Positions 16,257-25,763 of a stretch of DNA of 64,000 nucleotides are shown piece after piece. The stretch comes from a virus: positions 1 to 64,000 of IMG/VR virus record IMGVR_UViG_3300040751_001712, one strand, 5' to 3'. How positions within the stretch are numbered: position 1 is the first letter of the stretch; the number at the start of each line of letters is the position of its first letter. Under the pieces are notes generated by a model. It saw only the letters and a list, made by a program, of their open reading frames with translations, did not search any database and was not told where the DNA came from. A program made the position numbers and the translations under genes.

Positions 16257-18083
16257 ATGGAAAATAATTCTTTTAGAAGTAGGTTAGCAAGTCTTTTCTC
16301 AACTCAAGTTATAGTTAGGAGAACAGGAAAAAGAAAAGTTAAGGTATTCGATACTTCAAAAATGCAGTCTGTTGGTACTAGAGATAGTGCCTATAGAGGT
16401 AGATATACAGGAGTTCATACCTATAAGTCTCACGGATACTATACTCCCAATGCTTCTACTAACTTTTTTGCTACAAAATTAGAACTTTACCGAGACTACG
16501 AGGCTATGGATGAAGATCCTATATTAGCTTCTGCTTTAGATATATACGCAGATGAGACTACAGTTAAATCTGGAGATGGGACTATCTTACATATAAGTTC
16601 GGAAGATGATAAAATAAAACAAATACTACATAACTTATTTTATGATATTCTAAACATAGAGTTTAATCTATGGCCTTGGGTTAGAAATGCTTGTAAATAT
16701 GGTGACTTTTACTTAGCTCTTGATTTAGATGAAGAGTTAGGGGTTGTTAATGTTATTCCTATGTCTTCGTATGATGTACAAAGACTTGAGGGGATGGAAG
16801 TAGTTCAAAATAATATGAATACTTCTGACCAGACTTTTCCAAACTATAATCCCTATGATGTAAGGTTTAGGTACGATCCTCTTACTAATAGAAATCCTTT
16901 ACTTAGAGATGAATACGCATATTATGAAATTGCTCATTTTAGACTTCTCTCTGATACTAATTTTCTTCCTTATGGTAGGTCTATGTTGGAGCCTGCGAGA
17001 AAAGAGTTTAAAAGATTAGCCCTTATGGAAGATGCTATGATGATTCATAGAATTATGCGTGCGCCTCAAAGACGAGTCTATAAAGTGTCTGTTGGGAACT
17101 TATCTCCTAATGATATAGACCAGTATATGCAGAAGATTATAGACAGTACAAAAAAGATTCCTTATATTGACGAGAAGACAGGGCAGTATAATTTGAAGTT
17201 TAATCTTCAAAATATGGTTGAGGATATTTACATTCCTGTTAGGGGTGGAGATGCTGGTACAGAGATAGAGACTTTAGAAGGTCTTGGAAATGAAGGGTTT
17301 ATCGAGGATGTTGACTATATTAAGCAGAAGATGATGGCTGCTCTAAAAATACCAAGAGCTTTCTTAGGATTCGATGAGAACCTGGATGGCAAAGCTTTAT
17401 TAGCTGCTGAAGATGTTAGATTTGCTAGAACTATAGAAAGGATACAAAGTATATTTGAGTCTGAATTAAATAAGATTGCAGTTATACATTTATTCTTACA
17501 AGGATATACTGATGCTTCTTTAATTGACTTTGAACTTAAACTAAATAATCCTTCTATTGTATATGAAAGACAGAGGGTTGAGATAATGACCGAGAAGATG
17601 AATCTTGTTAATGCTATGAAGGATTCTAAGATGGTTTCTAGGAAAGCTATATTTGAGAATGTTCTTAATTTATCTACTGACGAATGGAAGGATGAAGAAG
17701 ATTTGATACTTCAAGATCAAGCTACTAACTGGAGACTTACTCAAATGGAGAGTGAAGGTAATGACCCTAAAAAGTCGGGAGAAGTAAAAGGAACTCCGCA
17801 TTCTATAGCACAGATGCAGATAGGAAAAGAGGATGATAAGATAACTGCATTTGATTTAGAAAAGGATGATAAGTATGTGGATAAGGGAGGTAGACCTAAA
17901 TCTTTAAGAAAGTTTGGTACAGATAGGGATAAAGCCAATGGCAGAGACCCTTTAGGTTTCCAAAGAACAATGTCTGATACTGGATTTTCTACAAGAGGTT
18001 TTAATGAAACAAAAGATTTAATAGACTCTTTGAATAAGAAATTTAAAAAAGAGCCTTTAAATGAAATGTTAGGAGAAGATTGA
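16257..18083 (+). CDS. gp20: portal protein (gp20-like)
   Basis: 608 residues, somewhat longer than T4 gp20. Its location between large terminase and prohead protease is the T4 gene order. Visible portal features include DEDPILASALDIYADETTVKS near residue 82, AYYEIAHFRLLSDTNFLPYG, the helical stem region RRVYKVSVGNLSPNDIDQYM and KMMAALKIPRAFLGFDE near the C-terminal third. These are typical of the DUF3184/gp20 family in T4-like phages. Twelve copies form the vertex through which DNA enters and to which the neck attaches. The last 100 residues are charged and probably disordered. Confidence 0.92.
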   Translation: MENNSFRSRLASLFSTQVIVRRTGKRKVKVFDTSKMQSVGTRDSAYRGRYTGVHTYKSHGYYTPNASTNFFATKLELYRDYEAMDEDPILASALDIYADETTVKSGDGTILHISSEDDKIKQILHNLFYDILNIEFNLWPWVRNACKYGDFYLALDLDEELGVVNVIPMSSYDVQRLEGMEVVQNNMNTSDQTFPNYNPYDVRFRYDPLTNRNPLLRDEYAYYEIAHFRLLSDTNFLPYGRSMLEPARKEFKRLALMEDAMMIHRIMRAPQRRVYKVSVGNLSPNDIDQYMQKIIDSTKKIPYIDEKTGQYNLKFNLQNMVEDIYIPVRGGDAGTEIETLEGLGNEGFIEDVDYIKQKMMAALKIPRAFLGFDENLDGKALLAAEDVRFARTIERIQSIFESELNKIAVIHLFLQGYTDASLIDFELKLNNPSIVYERQRVEIMTEKMNLVNAMKDSKMVSRKAIFENVLNLSTDEWKDEEDLILQDQATNWRLTQMESEGNDPKKSGEVKGTPHSIAQMQIGKEDDKITAFDLEKDDKYVDKGGRPKSLRKFGTDRDKANGRDPLGFQRTMSDTGFSTRGFNETKDLIDSLNKKFKKEPLNEMLGED

Positions 18084-18085
18084 TA

Positions 18086-18093
18086 TACTTATA
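18086..18093 (+). promoter_or_regulatory. putative promoter variant, TACTTATA
   Basis: TATACTTATATATAAAC lies 20 bases before ATG 18114. It differs from the TATTTATA consensus at one base and shares the TATAAA tail seen at 26136 and 33480. Confidence 0.45.
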
Positions 18094-18113
18094 TATAAAC
18101 AAATGTCATAAAT

Positions 18114-18950
18114 ATGACTAAAAAATTTAAGCATAAGAAGTTAAAGAATACTGGTCTGTTGTATGAGTTGCTCATAAGACAAATGACCAGTGATGTACTT
18201 CAAGGAAAAAAACCTACTAGTGTTTCTATTATAAAGAAATATTTTAGAAAAGATTCTCCTTTAATGGAGGAGTTAAAACTATATAATTCTATATTAGAAG
18301 CTAAGGAAAAAGATTCTAACTTTGCTTTACAAATAGTAGAATCAGCTATAAGCAGTAGAAAGTTTATAGATGACGATAAGCTACAAAAAGATAAATATAA
18401 TCTAATAAAAGAAATAAACGAGAATTTTGATAGAGATTTATTCTTAAAAACTCAAGTAGATAATTATAAAGTATATGCATCTTTATTTAATTTGTTTGAG
18501 TATAAAGATTCTGAAAATCCTAACTTATATCTTAAGAATAAACTATATGTAGCTAACTTTATTATAAGTGAGAGAAAAGAGCATAGCCAAGAGAAGAGTG
18601 AGTTATTGGAAGGTCTAGATCCTGAGATGAAGGCTCTGACCTTTAAACTTTTGGTGGAGAAGTTTAATAACAAGTTTAGTAGTTTAAACGAAAACCAAAA
18701 AGCTATACTAAGACACTTTATATTCAACTCAGTTGATAGTTTAGACACAAAGAAGTTTATAGCAGAACAAGTAGATTATATTAGCGAATCTATTAAAAAG
18801 TCTATAGCTAATACAAAAGATACAGTTCTTATTATAAAACTAAAAGAAATACTGAACCTACTTCCTGAGATAAAGAATGTAAACTTTGTAACAGAATCTC
18901 AGTACCTTTCTTTAATAAGATATCATCAATTAGTAGAGGAGCTTAAGTAA
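18114..18950 (+). CDS. hypothetical head-module protein
   Basis: 278 residues, helical and Lys/Glu-rich, starting KFKHKKLKNTGLLYELLIRQ. No catalytic motif or membrane segment is visible. In T4 the portal-protease interval holds gp67 and gp68, small prohead core proteins. This gene occupies that interval but is larger and shows no evident similarity. A similar-looking protein is found near portal genes in other T4-like marine phages as far as I recall. A prohead core or assembly role is inferred from position only. Confidence 0.55.
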   Translation: MTKKFKHKKLKNTGLLYELLIRQMTSDVLQGKKPTSVSIIKKYFRKDSPLMEELKLYNSILEAKEKDSNFALQIVESAISSRKFIDDDKLQKDKYNLIKEINENFDRDLFLKTQVDNYKVYASLFNLFEYKDSENPNLYLKNKLYVANFIISERKEHSQEKSELLEGLDPEMKALTFKLLVEKFNNKFSSLNENQKAILRHFIFNSVDSLDTKKFIAEQVDYISESIKKSIANTKDTVLIIKLKEILNLLPEIKNVNFVTESQYLSLIRYHQLVEELK

Positions 18951-18955
18951 TTTTT

Positions 18956-19582
18956 ATGAATAGAAACTCTTTAGTGTATCAACTTAATGTTCTACTAGAG
19001 AATACCTCTATAGATAGAGAGTTAGGCGAATTACAGAGAGTGGCTCAGGACTTAAAAAGAAATGAGGGCATAGAGATAAGTGTTGATAGTTTAAAGAAGT
19101 TGTTTTATGATGCTGATGAGGTTACTTTAGATAAAAAAGTGTGGGAGAAGCTAGAAAATACAGAATCAAACGATATTAAGAAGGGTGATATGGATGCAGC
19201 ATATAAAGTTGCTAATACATATAATAAGACCAATCCTGATAAACTAAAACGTAAATTTGAGAATGATACATACGAAAGACCTCTTATTTTAAAGTTTGGA
19301 GATAGGTATCATTTAGTTGCTGGTAATACTAGATTATCTACAGCAGCTGCTATGGGTTTTACTCCTAAAGTTATTATAGCAGAATTGCCTACAGAATTAG
19401 TTGAAGAGAATGTTTCTGCAAATGTAGCTGGATATCAATCTCCTAATATATTTATGTCTAAGCCTGCAAGAAAATCAGATAAGAAGAAACAAGATGATAT
19501 AATTTATCAACTCCCTTTTAAGAAAGCTAAAAAATCTTATAAAAATACAATCAAAGCTTATAGCAGTAAAAAAAATAAATAA
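18956..19582 (+). CDS. ParB/Srx-like domain protein
   Basis: 208 residues. The segment RPLILKFGDRYHLVAGNTRL followed by STAAAMGFTPKVIIAEL (residues about 100-140) matches the ParB/sulfiredoxin-type fold, in which G-N-T-R is the nucleotide-contacting loop. The C-terminus is strongly basic (KKAKKSYKNTIKAYSSKKNK), which could bind nucleic acid or the prohead core. ParB-like proteins hydrolyse nucleoside triphosphates or act as nucleases. The role inside a phage head operon is unknown. It ends two bases before the protease start. Confidence 0.7.
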   Translation: MNRNSLVYQLNVLLENTSIDRELGELQRVAQDLKRNEGIEISVDSLKKLFYDADEVTLDKKVWEKLENTESNDIKKGDMDAAYKVANTYNKTNPDKLKRKFENDTYERPLILKFGDRYHLVAGNTRLSTAAAMGFTPKVIIAELPTELVEENVSANVAGYQSPNIFMSKPARKSDKKKQDDIIYQLPFKKAKKSYKNTIKAYSSKKNK

Positions 19583-19584
19583 AG

Positions 19585-21303
19585 ATGAAAGATTTATTAG
19601 TAGAATATATACCATTTAATATTTCTCCTAGTATAATACAGGAGAGTATTTCTATTAATGGCAAGATACTAGTCTCTGGAGTATTACAAAGAGCTGGAGC
19701 AAAGAATCAGAATGGTAGAGTTTACCCTAAAGATGTTTTACAAAGAGAAGCTGAAAAGTACAATCAGGAGTTTGTAGCTCAAAATAGAGCATTGGGTGAA
19801 TTGGACCACCCAGAGTGCCTAACATCTTCAGCTGAATTAATGACAACAGATGGATGGAAGTATCTTAAAGATTTGTCTGGTTCTGAAAAAGTTTTTACTT
19901 TAAATAGATTTACTAATGAAATAGAAGTAAAGTCTATAAATAAAGTAATAAATGAGCCGTATAAAGGTAAGATGGTGGTAATAAAAGGTAAAAACATTAA
20001 TACGACTGTAACTCCTAATCATAAATTTATAGTCACAGATAGAAATGGTGTGAACACTTTTATTACTGCACAAGAAATATTAGATTTATCTAAAAAAATA
20101 AAGGTATCTCATTTAGCTATACCTAAAACAGGTATTTGGAGAAAAGATGCTTATGAAGATTCTTTTACTATAGATCCTGTAGAAACTAATAAAAGGTCTT
20201 CTAAGAAAAGATCTGAAGAGCAATCTAAACCTTTAGTTCTGAACACTAAAGCTTTTTTCGCCTTTTTGGGATTCTATTTTGCTGAAGGAGGTGTGGATAA
20301 ATCAGGGAGATCTAATTCTATAACTTTTACTCAAAACAAAGGAGAAGTTTTAGATGAGTTTAAGTCTATACTAAAAGAATTAAGTGATGAACTACATTGG
20401 AAAGAGTATCCCAAGTCTTTGAAAAGCGTTATGTTAAAAGTATCTGATCAGAGATTGCATACTTTTTTAAAAGATTTTGGGAATGTGTATACTAAAAGAA
20501 TACCTGAATTTATAAAAGATAGCCATCCAGAATTATTAGATATTTTCTTAGAGTGGTATATAAAAGGAGATGGTACTATAGTTAGGAGTAATGGGTATGA
20601 TAGGTGTTCTGTTTTTACTGTTTCAAAAGGTATGATAGAAGACTTAAATGAGATATTAATTAAAGTAGGATCTTCTGGGGTTATAAAAGAGCAAGTGTCT
20701 AAAAAAGATTATAATTTTGCTGGAAGAGTGATACAACATAAAAATAAAAAGACGCTATATAGGCTTTGGTTTGAGAAGTCTAAATACATTCATTTAGATT
20801 TTAGATTTATAGATGTTGAAGAAGTAGATTACGAGGGTAATGTTTATTGCATAAATACAGATAATGAAACTTTTTACTGTAGAGATAATAAAAAAAGTTT
20901 TTGGAGTGGTAATTCATCTGTAGTTAATTTAGCAAATGCTTCCCATAATGTTATAAAAATGTGGTGGGAAGGAGATGATCTTATGGGTAAGGTAGAGGTA
21001 CTCCCTACACCTTCTGGTAATATTCTAAAATCATTACTAGAGTCTGGAGTTACTTTGGGTATTAGTTCTAGAGGAGTAGGTTCTGTAAAAGAAGTATTTA
21101 CAGAAGATAGGCAGAAGTATTTGCAAGTACAAGAAGATTTCGAATTAGTATGTTTTGACTTTGTTTCTAACCCTTCGACTCATGGAGCATTTATGAATCC
21201 TGTTAGAGAAAGTGTGGGAGATGCAAACAACAAGACAGCAAAAATAAATAAACTAATCACTGATATAATATGTGATATAGGGGAATATTGTCCCTGTAAC
21301 TAA
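19585..21303 (+). CDS. gp21: prohead core protease (gp21-like), interrupted by an intein
   Basis: 572 residues, of which 206 are host protein after removal of a 366-residue intein. Extein landmarks are NGRVYPKDVL, the catalytic His in GELDHPE (His75) and the catalytic Ser in TLGISSRGVG (about residue 494-495), the arrangement of the T4 gp21/U9-type prohead proteases. The enzyme cleaves scaffold and capsid precursors during head maturation. Its substrates gp22 and gp23 are the next two genes. The intein is inserted three residues after the catalytic His, so the protease should be inactive until splicing is complete. Confidence 0.93.
   Translation: MKDLLVEYIPFNISPSIIQESISINGKILVSGVLQRAGAKNQNGRVYPKDVLQREAEKYNQEFVAQNRALGELDHPECLTSSAELMTTDGWKYLKDLSGSEKVFTLNRFTNEIEVKSINKVINEPYKGKMVVIKGKNINTTVTPNHKFIVTDRNGVNTFITAQEILDLSKKIKVSHLAIPKTGIWRKDAYEDSFTIDPVETNKRSSKKRSEEQSKPLVLNTKAFFAFLGFYFAEGGVDKSGRSNSITFTQNKGEVLDEFKSILKELSDELHWKEYPKSLKSVMLKVSDQRLHTFLKDFGNVYTKRIPEFIKDSHPELLDIFLEWYIKGDGTIVRSNGYDRCSVFTVSKGMIEDLNEILIKVGSSGVIKEQVSKKDYNFAGRVIQHKNKKTLYRLWFEKSKYIHLDFRFIDVEEVDYEGNVYCINTDNETFYCRDNKKSFWSGNSSVVNLANASHNVIKMWWEGDDLMGKVEVLPTPSGNILKSLLESGVTLGISSRGVGSVKEVFTEDRQKYLQVQEDFELVCFDFVSNPSTHGAFMNPVRESVGDANNKTAKINKLITDIICDIGEYCPCN
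19816..20913 (+). other. intein with LAGLIDADG endonuclease in gp21
   Basis: 366 residues from Cys78 (CLTSSAELMTTDGWK) to Asn443 (FWSGN), followed by Ser as the +1 nucleophile. Splicing block B is TVTPNHKF. Two LAGLIDADG-type motifs, FLGFYFAEGGV and FLEWYIKGDGT, indicate a homing endonuclease. The residue before the terminal Asn is Gly, where most inteins have His. Block F reads VYCINTDNETFYCRDNKKSF, which otherwise fits the family. Confidence 0.93.
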
Positions 21304-21344
21304 AAAAAAATCTTATTTTTTGTAATTTTTTTGTAATTACTATA

Positions 21345-21352
21345 TACTTATA
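21345..21352 (+). promoter_or_regulatory. putative promoter region upstream of scaffold and capsid genes
   Basis: The 143-base gap 21304-21446 is the longest in the head module. It holds TATACTTATATAG (21343-21355), one base from the TATTTATA consensus, and an AT-rich leader of about 90 bases before ATG 21447. A long leader is expected where the most abundant virion proteins are made. Confidence 0.4.
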
Positions 21353-21446
21353 TAGTAGATGGTATATCTATAATATATACCTAAATAAGAATTAGAATAT
21401 TTTTTTAAGATTTATAATATCTTAATTTACAAAAAAATTATAACAA

Positions 21447-22367
21447 ATGGCCGATTTAATTAAAGAATCAATCGCAGAAGCTAAAGCTCTCAGAGATATC
21501 GCTATTGAGAATGCTAAGGCTAGTCTAGCAGAAACATTTGCTCCTCAAATTAAAAATATGATCTCCAACAGACTTGCTGAGGGAGATGACTTATTTGAAG
21601 AAGAGGAGTTAGAAGATGCGGAAGAGACAATGGATGAAACTATCTTTGAAGTTGATGAAGAAGACTTAGAAGGTAAAGAAGAGACTATGGATGAAGCAGA
21701 GGGAGAAGATATGGAAGGCGAGGCAATAGACGAAGAGGAAGATCCAGACAGTATGTATGGAGATGACTTAGATGAAATTATTGCTGAGTTAGAAAAAGAA
21801 GTAGAAGGCGAAGATGAGATGATGGAAGGCGAGGATATGGAAGAAGAAGAGCCTGAGATGAAAGGTGAGGGCTACGGCAAGAAAGACAAAGACATCGAAG
21901 AGTATATCAATGAATTGATTGCTGAGATGGAAGGTGGAGAAGAGGAAATGGAAGATGGAGAGCCTGCACCTACAAAAGAACAGGTGGAAGAACTAGAAGA
22001 CGAGTTAAAAGAAGCTTACAAAACAATTTCTTTCCTTAAAGGAAAAATGAATGAGGCAATGTTAATCAACTCCAAGCTCCTTTATTCAGGAAAGATTTTT
22101 AGATCTTATAATCTTAATGAGAGCCAGAAGGTTTCTATTTTAGAAACTTTTGACAGAGCGACTACTATTAGAGAGACAAAATTACTCTACGCTTCTTTAA
22201 GTACTACTCTCAAAGAAATTAAGTCTAATCCTAACAAGAAAGTTGCTAGACTTAAGGAGTCTAGAGCTTCTAAAGCTACATTAAGCAACACGAAGCCTGC
22301 TAAAGAAAAGGTTTTAGAGGAGAATAAGGTAGTTAGCAGATTACAACAACTTGCAGGAATTATTTAA
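21447..22367 (+). CDS. gp22: prohead scaffold/core protein (gp22-like)
   Basis: 306 residues. The middle (residues about 45-190) is extremely acidic, rich in Glu, Asp, Met and Gly (EGEDEMMEGEDMEEEEPEM). The N-terminal helix (AEAKALRDIAIENAKASLAE) and C-terminal helical domain flank it. Position between protease and major capsid, plus charge and length, fit T4 gp22. It forms the internal core on which the capsid assembles and is then degraded by gp21. Sequence conservation is low in this family, so the call rests on position and composition. Confidence 0.82.
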   Translation: MADLIKESIAEAKALRDIAIENAKASLAETFAPQIKNMISNRLAEGDDLFEEEELEDAEETMDETIFEVDEEDLEGKEETMDEAEGEDMEGEAIDEEEDPDSMYGDDLDEIIAELEKEVEGEDEMMEGEDMEEEEPEMKGEGYGKKDKDIEEYINELIAEMEGGEEEMEDGEPAPTKEQVEELEDELKEAYKTISFLKGKMNEAMLINSKLLYSGKIFRSYNLNESQKVSILETFDRATTIRETKLLYASLSTTLKEIKSNPNKKVARLKESRASKATLSNTKPAKEKVLEENKVVSRLQQLAGII

Positions 22368-22391
22368 TTTAAAAAATTTAATTAAGAAAAA

Positions 22392-24014
22392 ATGAACATT
22401 CAATCCTTTTTGCCAACCGATTTTAATAAGACTAGAAAGGCTGAGGTCGCTGGTCTTACTAAGAAGTGGGAAAAGCTAGGTTTGTTGGAAGGTCTTGATG
22501 ATAGAAAACAGGAAAGGTCTAATATGGCTATCTTGTTAGAGAATCAAGCTAGACAATTAGTTGTTGAAGCCAACAGAACTGGTACTGAAGCCAACTCTGA
22601 GGAGTGGGCAGGTGTAGCACTTCCACTTGTTAGACGTGTATTTACAGAGATCTCTGCTAAAGATATGGTTTCTGTACAACCTATGAACATGCCTACAGGT
22701 CTTGTATTCTTCCTTGATTTCAAATATGGAACAAACCAAGGTGGGTTCCAGACTGGATCTGGAAGAACTTCTCAAGAAGATTCTGTATTCGGTGTAACTG
22801 ATTCTAGAAGAGGAACTCCAGGTACTGGAGGTTTCTACGGAGCAGGTAGATTCTCTTATACATCTAATGATGTGTCTGCATCTGTATCTTATACAAGTGC
22901 ATCTATTTCTACAACTGCTGCTTGGGATGCTGCTTTGAACTATGATGCTGTAGTATCTTCTTCTCTTGCAAGTGCAGGAACTAATATTGCTAAAGTAACT
23001 GTTGCTACATCATCTCTTAGTGCGCCTGATATGGAGGCTGTTAGAGCATTTGCAATTAGTGGTAGCGGTATTTTATCTTACTACCCTGCATTTACAAAAG
23101 TTGATGCATCAAACAATATCGAATTTATTGTAGCAGTGACTACTGATGCTGGAGATATTGCTAACGCTGTAGTAACTTATACTAAGCAGCCTACGTTTAT
23201 TGAAAGAGGTGATTTTGAAGCAGGACAAGCTTCTGCAACATTTGACTCTCAGTTAGATATTCCAGAAATTAATTTAGAACTTAGATCTGAAGAGATTACG
23301 GCTAAGACTCGTAAGTTAAAGACTAAGTGGACTGATGAATTTGCTCAGGATTTGAACGCATATCATTCTTTGGATGCTGAGGCAGAATTAACTGCTATGA
23401 TTTCTGAGTATATTTCTCACGAAATTGATTTGGAAATTCTTGATATGCTTATTAAGAATGCTCAAACTGTTGAGTACTGGTCTGCTAGAAACAATGAAGT
23501 ATGGAATGGAAACGGATTTACTCAGCAGTCAGCAGGAACTGGTGGATACTACAACTCTCAAGGAGAATGGTTCCAGACTTTAGGAACTAAACTACAGAAA
23601 GTATCTAACGAGATTCACAGATTAGTATTGAAGGGTGGTGGAGCTAACTTTATGGTAGTTTCTCCAACTGTATCTACTGTTCTTGAGTCAATCCCTGGAT
23701 ACGCTGCTAATACTGATGGAACTAAAGATCAGTATGCAATGGGTGTTCAGAAAGTAGGTACTCTTAATAGCAGATATACAGTTTATAAGAATCCTTATAT
23801 GACTGAGAATACTATTTTGATGGGATATAGAGGATCTCAATTCTTGGAAACTGGTGCTGTTTATGCTCCTTATATTCCAATTATGATGACACCTACAGTA
23901 TTAGACCCTGAAAACTTCACTCCAAGAAAAGGAATCCAGACTCGCTATGCTAAGAAGATTGTGAGACCTGAATTTTATGGAAAGATTTATGTAGGAGGTC
24001 TAGAGACTATTTAA
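22392..24014 (+). CDS. gp23: major capsid protein (gp23-like)
   Basis: 540 residues, close to T4 gp23. The N-terminal part carries SNMAILLENQARQLVVEAN and EWAGVALPLVRRVFTEISAKD followed by VSVQPMNMPTGLVFFLDFKY, a strongly conserved gp23 segment. The C-terminal part has NFMVVSPTVSTVLESIPGY and IQTRYAKKIVRPEFYGKIYV. It folds as an HK97-type shell protein and should be trimmed at its N-terminus by gp21. Codons are less AT-biased than neighbours, with more C-ending codons, as expected for the most abundant protein. A strong terminator follows. Confidence 0.95.
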   Translation: MNIQSFLPTDFNKTRKAEVAGLTKKWEKLGLLEGLDDRKQERSNMAILLENQARQLVVEANRTGTEANSEEWAGVALPLVRRVFTEISAKDMVSVQPMNMPTGLVFFLDFKYGTNQGGFQTGSGRTSQEDSVFGVTDSRRGTPGTGGFYGAGRFSYTSNDVSASVSYTSASISTTAAWDAALNYDAVVSSSLASAGTNIAKVTVATSSLSAPDMEAVRAFAISGSGILSYYPAFTKVDASNNIEFIVAVTTDAGDIANAVVTYTKQPTFIERGDFEAGQASATFDSQLDIPEINLELRSEEITAKTRKLKTKWTDEFAQDLNAYHSLDAEAELTAMISEYISHEIDLEILDMLIKNAQTVEYWSARNNEVWNGNGFTQQSAGTGGYYNSQGEWFQTLGTKLQKVSNEIHRLVLKGGGANFMVVSPTVSTVLESIPGYAANTDGTKDQYAMGVQKVGTLNSRYTVYKNPYMTENTILMGYRGSQFLETGAVYAPYIPIMMTPTVLDPENFTPRKGIQTRYAKKIVRPEFYGKIYVGGLETI

Positions 24015-24042
24015 GGTTTTCTGTCGCTTATAGATATTTTTT

Positions 24043-24071
24043 AAACCCTGGCTTTTTGCCAGGGTTTTTTT
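24043..24071 (+). terminator. Rho-independent terminator after gp23
   Basis: Stem AAACCCTGGC/GCCAGGGTTT with a TTTTT loop, then a run of T's. The stem is ten perfect pairs. It lies 28 bases after the capsid stop and before the next promoter. Confidence 0.93.
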
Positions 24072-24083
24072 GTTTTAGGTGTA

Positions 24084-24091
24084 TATTTATA
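24084..24091 (+). promoter_or_regulatory. putative late promoter, TATTTATA
   Basis: GTATATTTATATATG lies directly after the gp23 terminator and 24 bases before the phoH-like ATG at 24116, so it should restart transcription. Confidence 0.6.
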
Positions 24092-24115
24092 TATGACACA
24101 AAACCTATAAAATAG

Positions 24116-24772
24116 ATGGCAGAAAACATCGAGAAGAAAGCACCTAAGAGTAGTGTAAAGTTTTCAATATCTTTATCTGAAGAGCAGAAGTTAGCGAAGG
24201 AACAGATACTAAAACACCCTTATAATTTTATCTTTGGAGAAGCAGGAACTGGTAAGACTCTACTGAGTATACAGATTGCTTTGGATAAGTACTTTAAAAG
24301 GGAGATAAATAGGATAGTCATTACTAGACCTACAGTATCTTCTGAGAATATTGGGTTTTTACCTGGAAGTATTCAGGAGAAAATGGAGCCTTGGTTAATA
24401 CCTATAATGGACAACATAAGAAAGGTTTATTCAAAAGATAACATAATAGAGAAAATGTTTGAAGATGGTGCTATAGAGATAGTATCTTTGTCTCACTTTA
24501 GAGGTCTTACTTTTGACAATGCTGTTTGTATTGTTGATGAGTGTCAAAACCTTACTGTAGAGCAAACTGCTATGTGTATAGGTAGATTAGGTAAAGACAG
24601 TCAAATGATGTTTTGCGGAGATTATAGACAGGTGGATTTAAAGTATAATGAAGATAGTGGACTATCAAAAATAAAGAACTTAGAGAATAGTTCTTATGTT
24701 TATATTGTAGAATTATTAGAAAACCATAGACACCCAGCTTTAAAAGAAGTTTTAAGATTATATTATTCATAA
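24116..24772 (+). CDS. phoH: PhoH-like ATPase
   Basis: 218 residues. Walker A is FGEAGTGKTLL (residues about 40-50), followed by VITRPTVSSENIGFLPGS and Walker B CIVDECQNLT. MMFCGDYRQVDLK acts as sensor. These are hallmarks of the PhoH family, which is widespread in marine and T4-like phages. The biochemical role in phages is not settled: RNA helicase/RNase-linked and phosphate-response functions have been proposed. The gene starts a new transcription unit after gp23. Confidence 0.92.
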   Translation: MAENIEKKAPKSSVKFSISLSEEQKLAKEQILKHPYNFIFGEAGTGKTLLSIQIALDKYFKREINRIVITRPTVSSENIGFLPGSIQEKMEPWLIPIMDNIRKVYSKDNIIEKMFEDGAIEIVSLSHFRGLTFDNAVCIVDECQNLTVEQTAMCIGRLGKDSQMMFCGDYRQVDLKYNEDSGLSKIKNLENSSYVYIVELLENHRHPALKEVLRLYYS

Positions 24773-24787
24773 ATTAAATTCGTTATT

Positions 24788-25762
24788 ATGGAGTTACCAG
24801 GAGATCCATTATTTTTAGAGGAGCATGAAGAAGTGGATACAGTTTTTACTGATTTTGCATATACCGAAAAATATGTAATTGTACATATAGAGGGAGGTTT
24901 AGGGAAACACATAGCAGCTACGGCAGTTTTAAAGGCTGTAAAAAAGAAGTATAGCGATAGAAAAATTATTGTAGTATGTGGTTATCCAGAGGTGTTCCTA
25001 TGGAACCCTGATTGTTGGAGGGTGTATGGCTTAGGAAATACCCCCTATTTTTATGATGATTATGTAAGAGGTAAGGATACTATTATCTTAAAAAATGATC
25101 CTTATGCTACTACTGACCATATTCATCAAAGGAGACATCTTATAGAAAGTTGGTGCGAGGCCTTTGGATTAGAGTATGATAATGAACTTCCTAACTTATA
25201 TACTCCTTATAGAATGGCAGAGTTAGTTATACAAAAATACTCTAATAGAAATAAGCCTATTCTTCTTTTACATACAAATGGAGGTCCTTACAACGCTGAT
25301 AATAACTATGACGTTAATCAACTAGTAAGTTGGTCTAGAGATATGCCTTTGCCTATAGCTGAAGGTATAGTTAAACATTTCTCTAAAACACATCACATTA
25401 TTCAAATTTGTAAGAGTAAAGAGAATAGGATTCCTGGAGTAGAGCATATAGTAGGTCCTCAATACAATTTAGAGCTAATATCTTTACTTAGGATAGCTGA
25501 TAAGAGGATTTTAATAGACTCATGTCTACAGCATGCAGCAGCTGCCTTTAGACTTCCTTCTACAGTATTGTGGAATGGAACATCTCCTACGGTTTTTGGA
25601 TATAGCCTACACAATAATATCACTCCTAAAAGGGAGTATATGGAAGGATTTAAGAATATAAAAGCTTACTTATATGACTATGAGCTTTGGGGAGACCCAA
25701 TTCAGTGTCCTTATGATACTAATGACATTTATGATTTAGAAACAATAGTAAAAACAACTTAA
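24788..25762 (+). CDS. GT9-like glycosyltransferase (heptosyltransferase fold), copy 1
   Basis: 324 residues. VIVHIEGGLGKHIAATAVLKAV near the N-terminus matches the glycine-rich first loop of GT9 enzymes. KPILLLHTNGGP starts the second Rossmann domain, and ILIDSCLQHAAAAFRLPSTV with TVLWNGTSP resembles the sugar-nucleotide site of ADP-heptose:LPS heptosyltransferases. A clear paralogue is encoded at 38247 on the other side of the fibre block. The substrate is unknown. Candidates are virion fibres or host surface glycans. Confidence 0.8.
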   Translation: MELPGDPLFLEEHEEVDTVFTDFAYTEKYVIVHIEGGLGKHIAATAVLKAVKKKYSDRKIIVVCGYPEVFLWNPDCWRVYGLGNTPYFYDDYVRGKDTIILKNDPYATTDHIHQRRHLIESWCEAFGLEYDNELPNLYTPYRMAELVIQKYSNRNKPILLLHTNGGPYNADNNYDVNQLVSWSRDMPLPIAEGIVKHFSKTHHIIQICKSKENRIPGVEHIVGPQYNLELISLLRIADKRILIDSCLQHAAAAFRLPSTVLWNGTSPTVFGYSLHNNITPKREYMEGFKNIKAYLYDYELWGDPIQCPYDTNDIYDLETIVKTT

Positions 25763-25763
25763 A

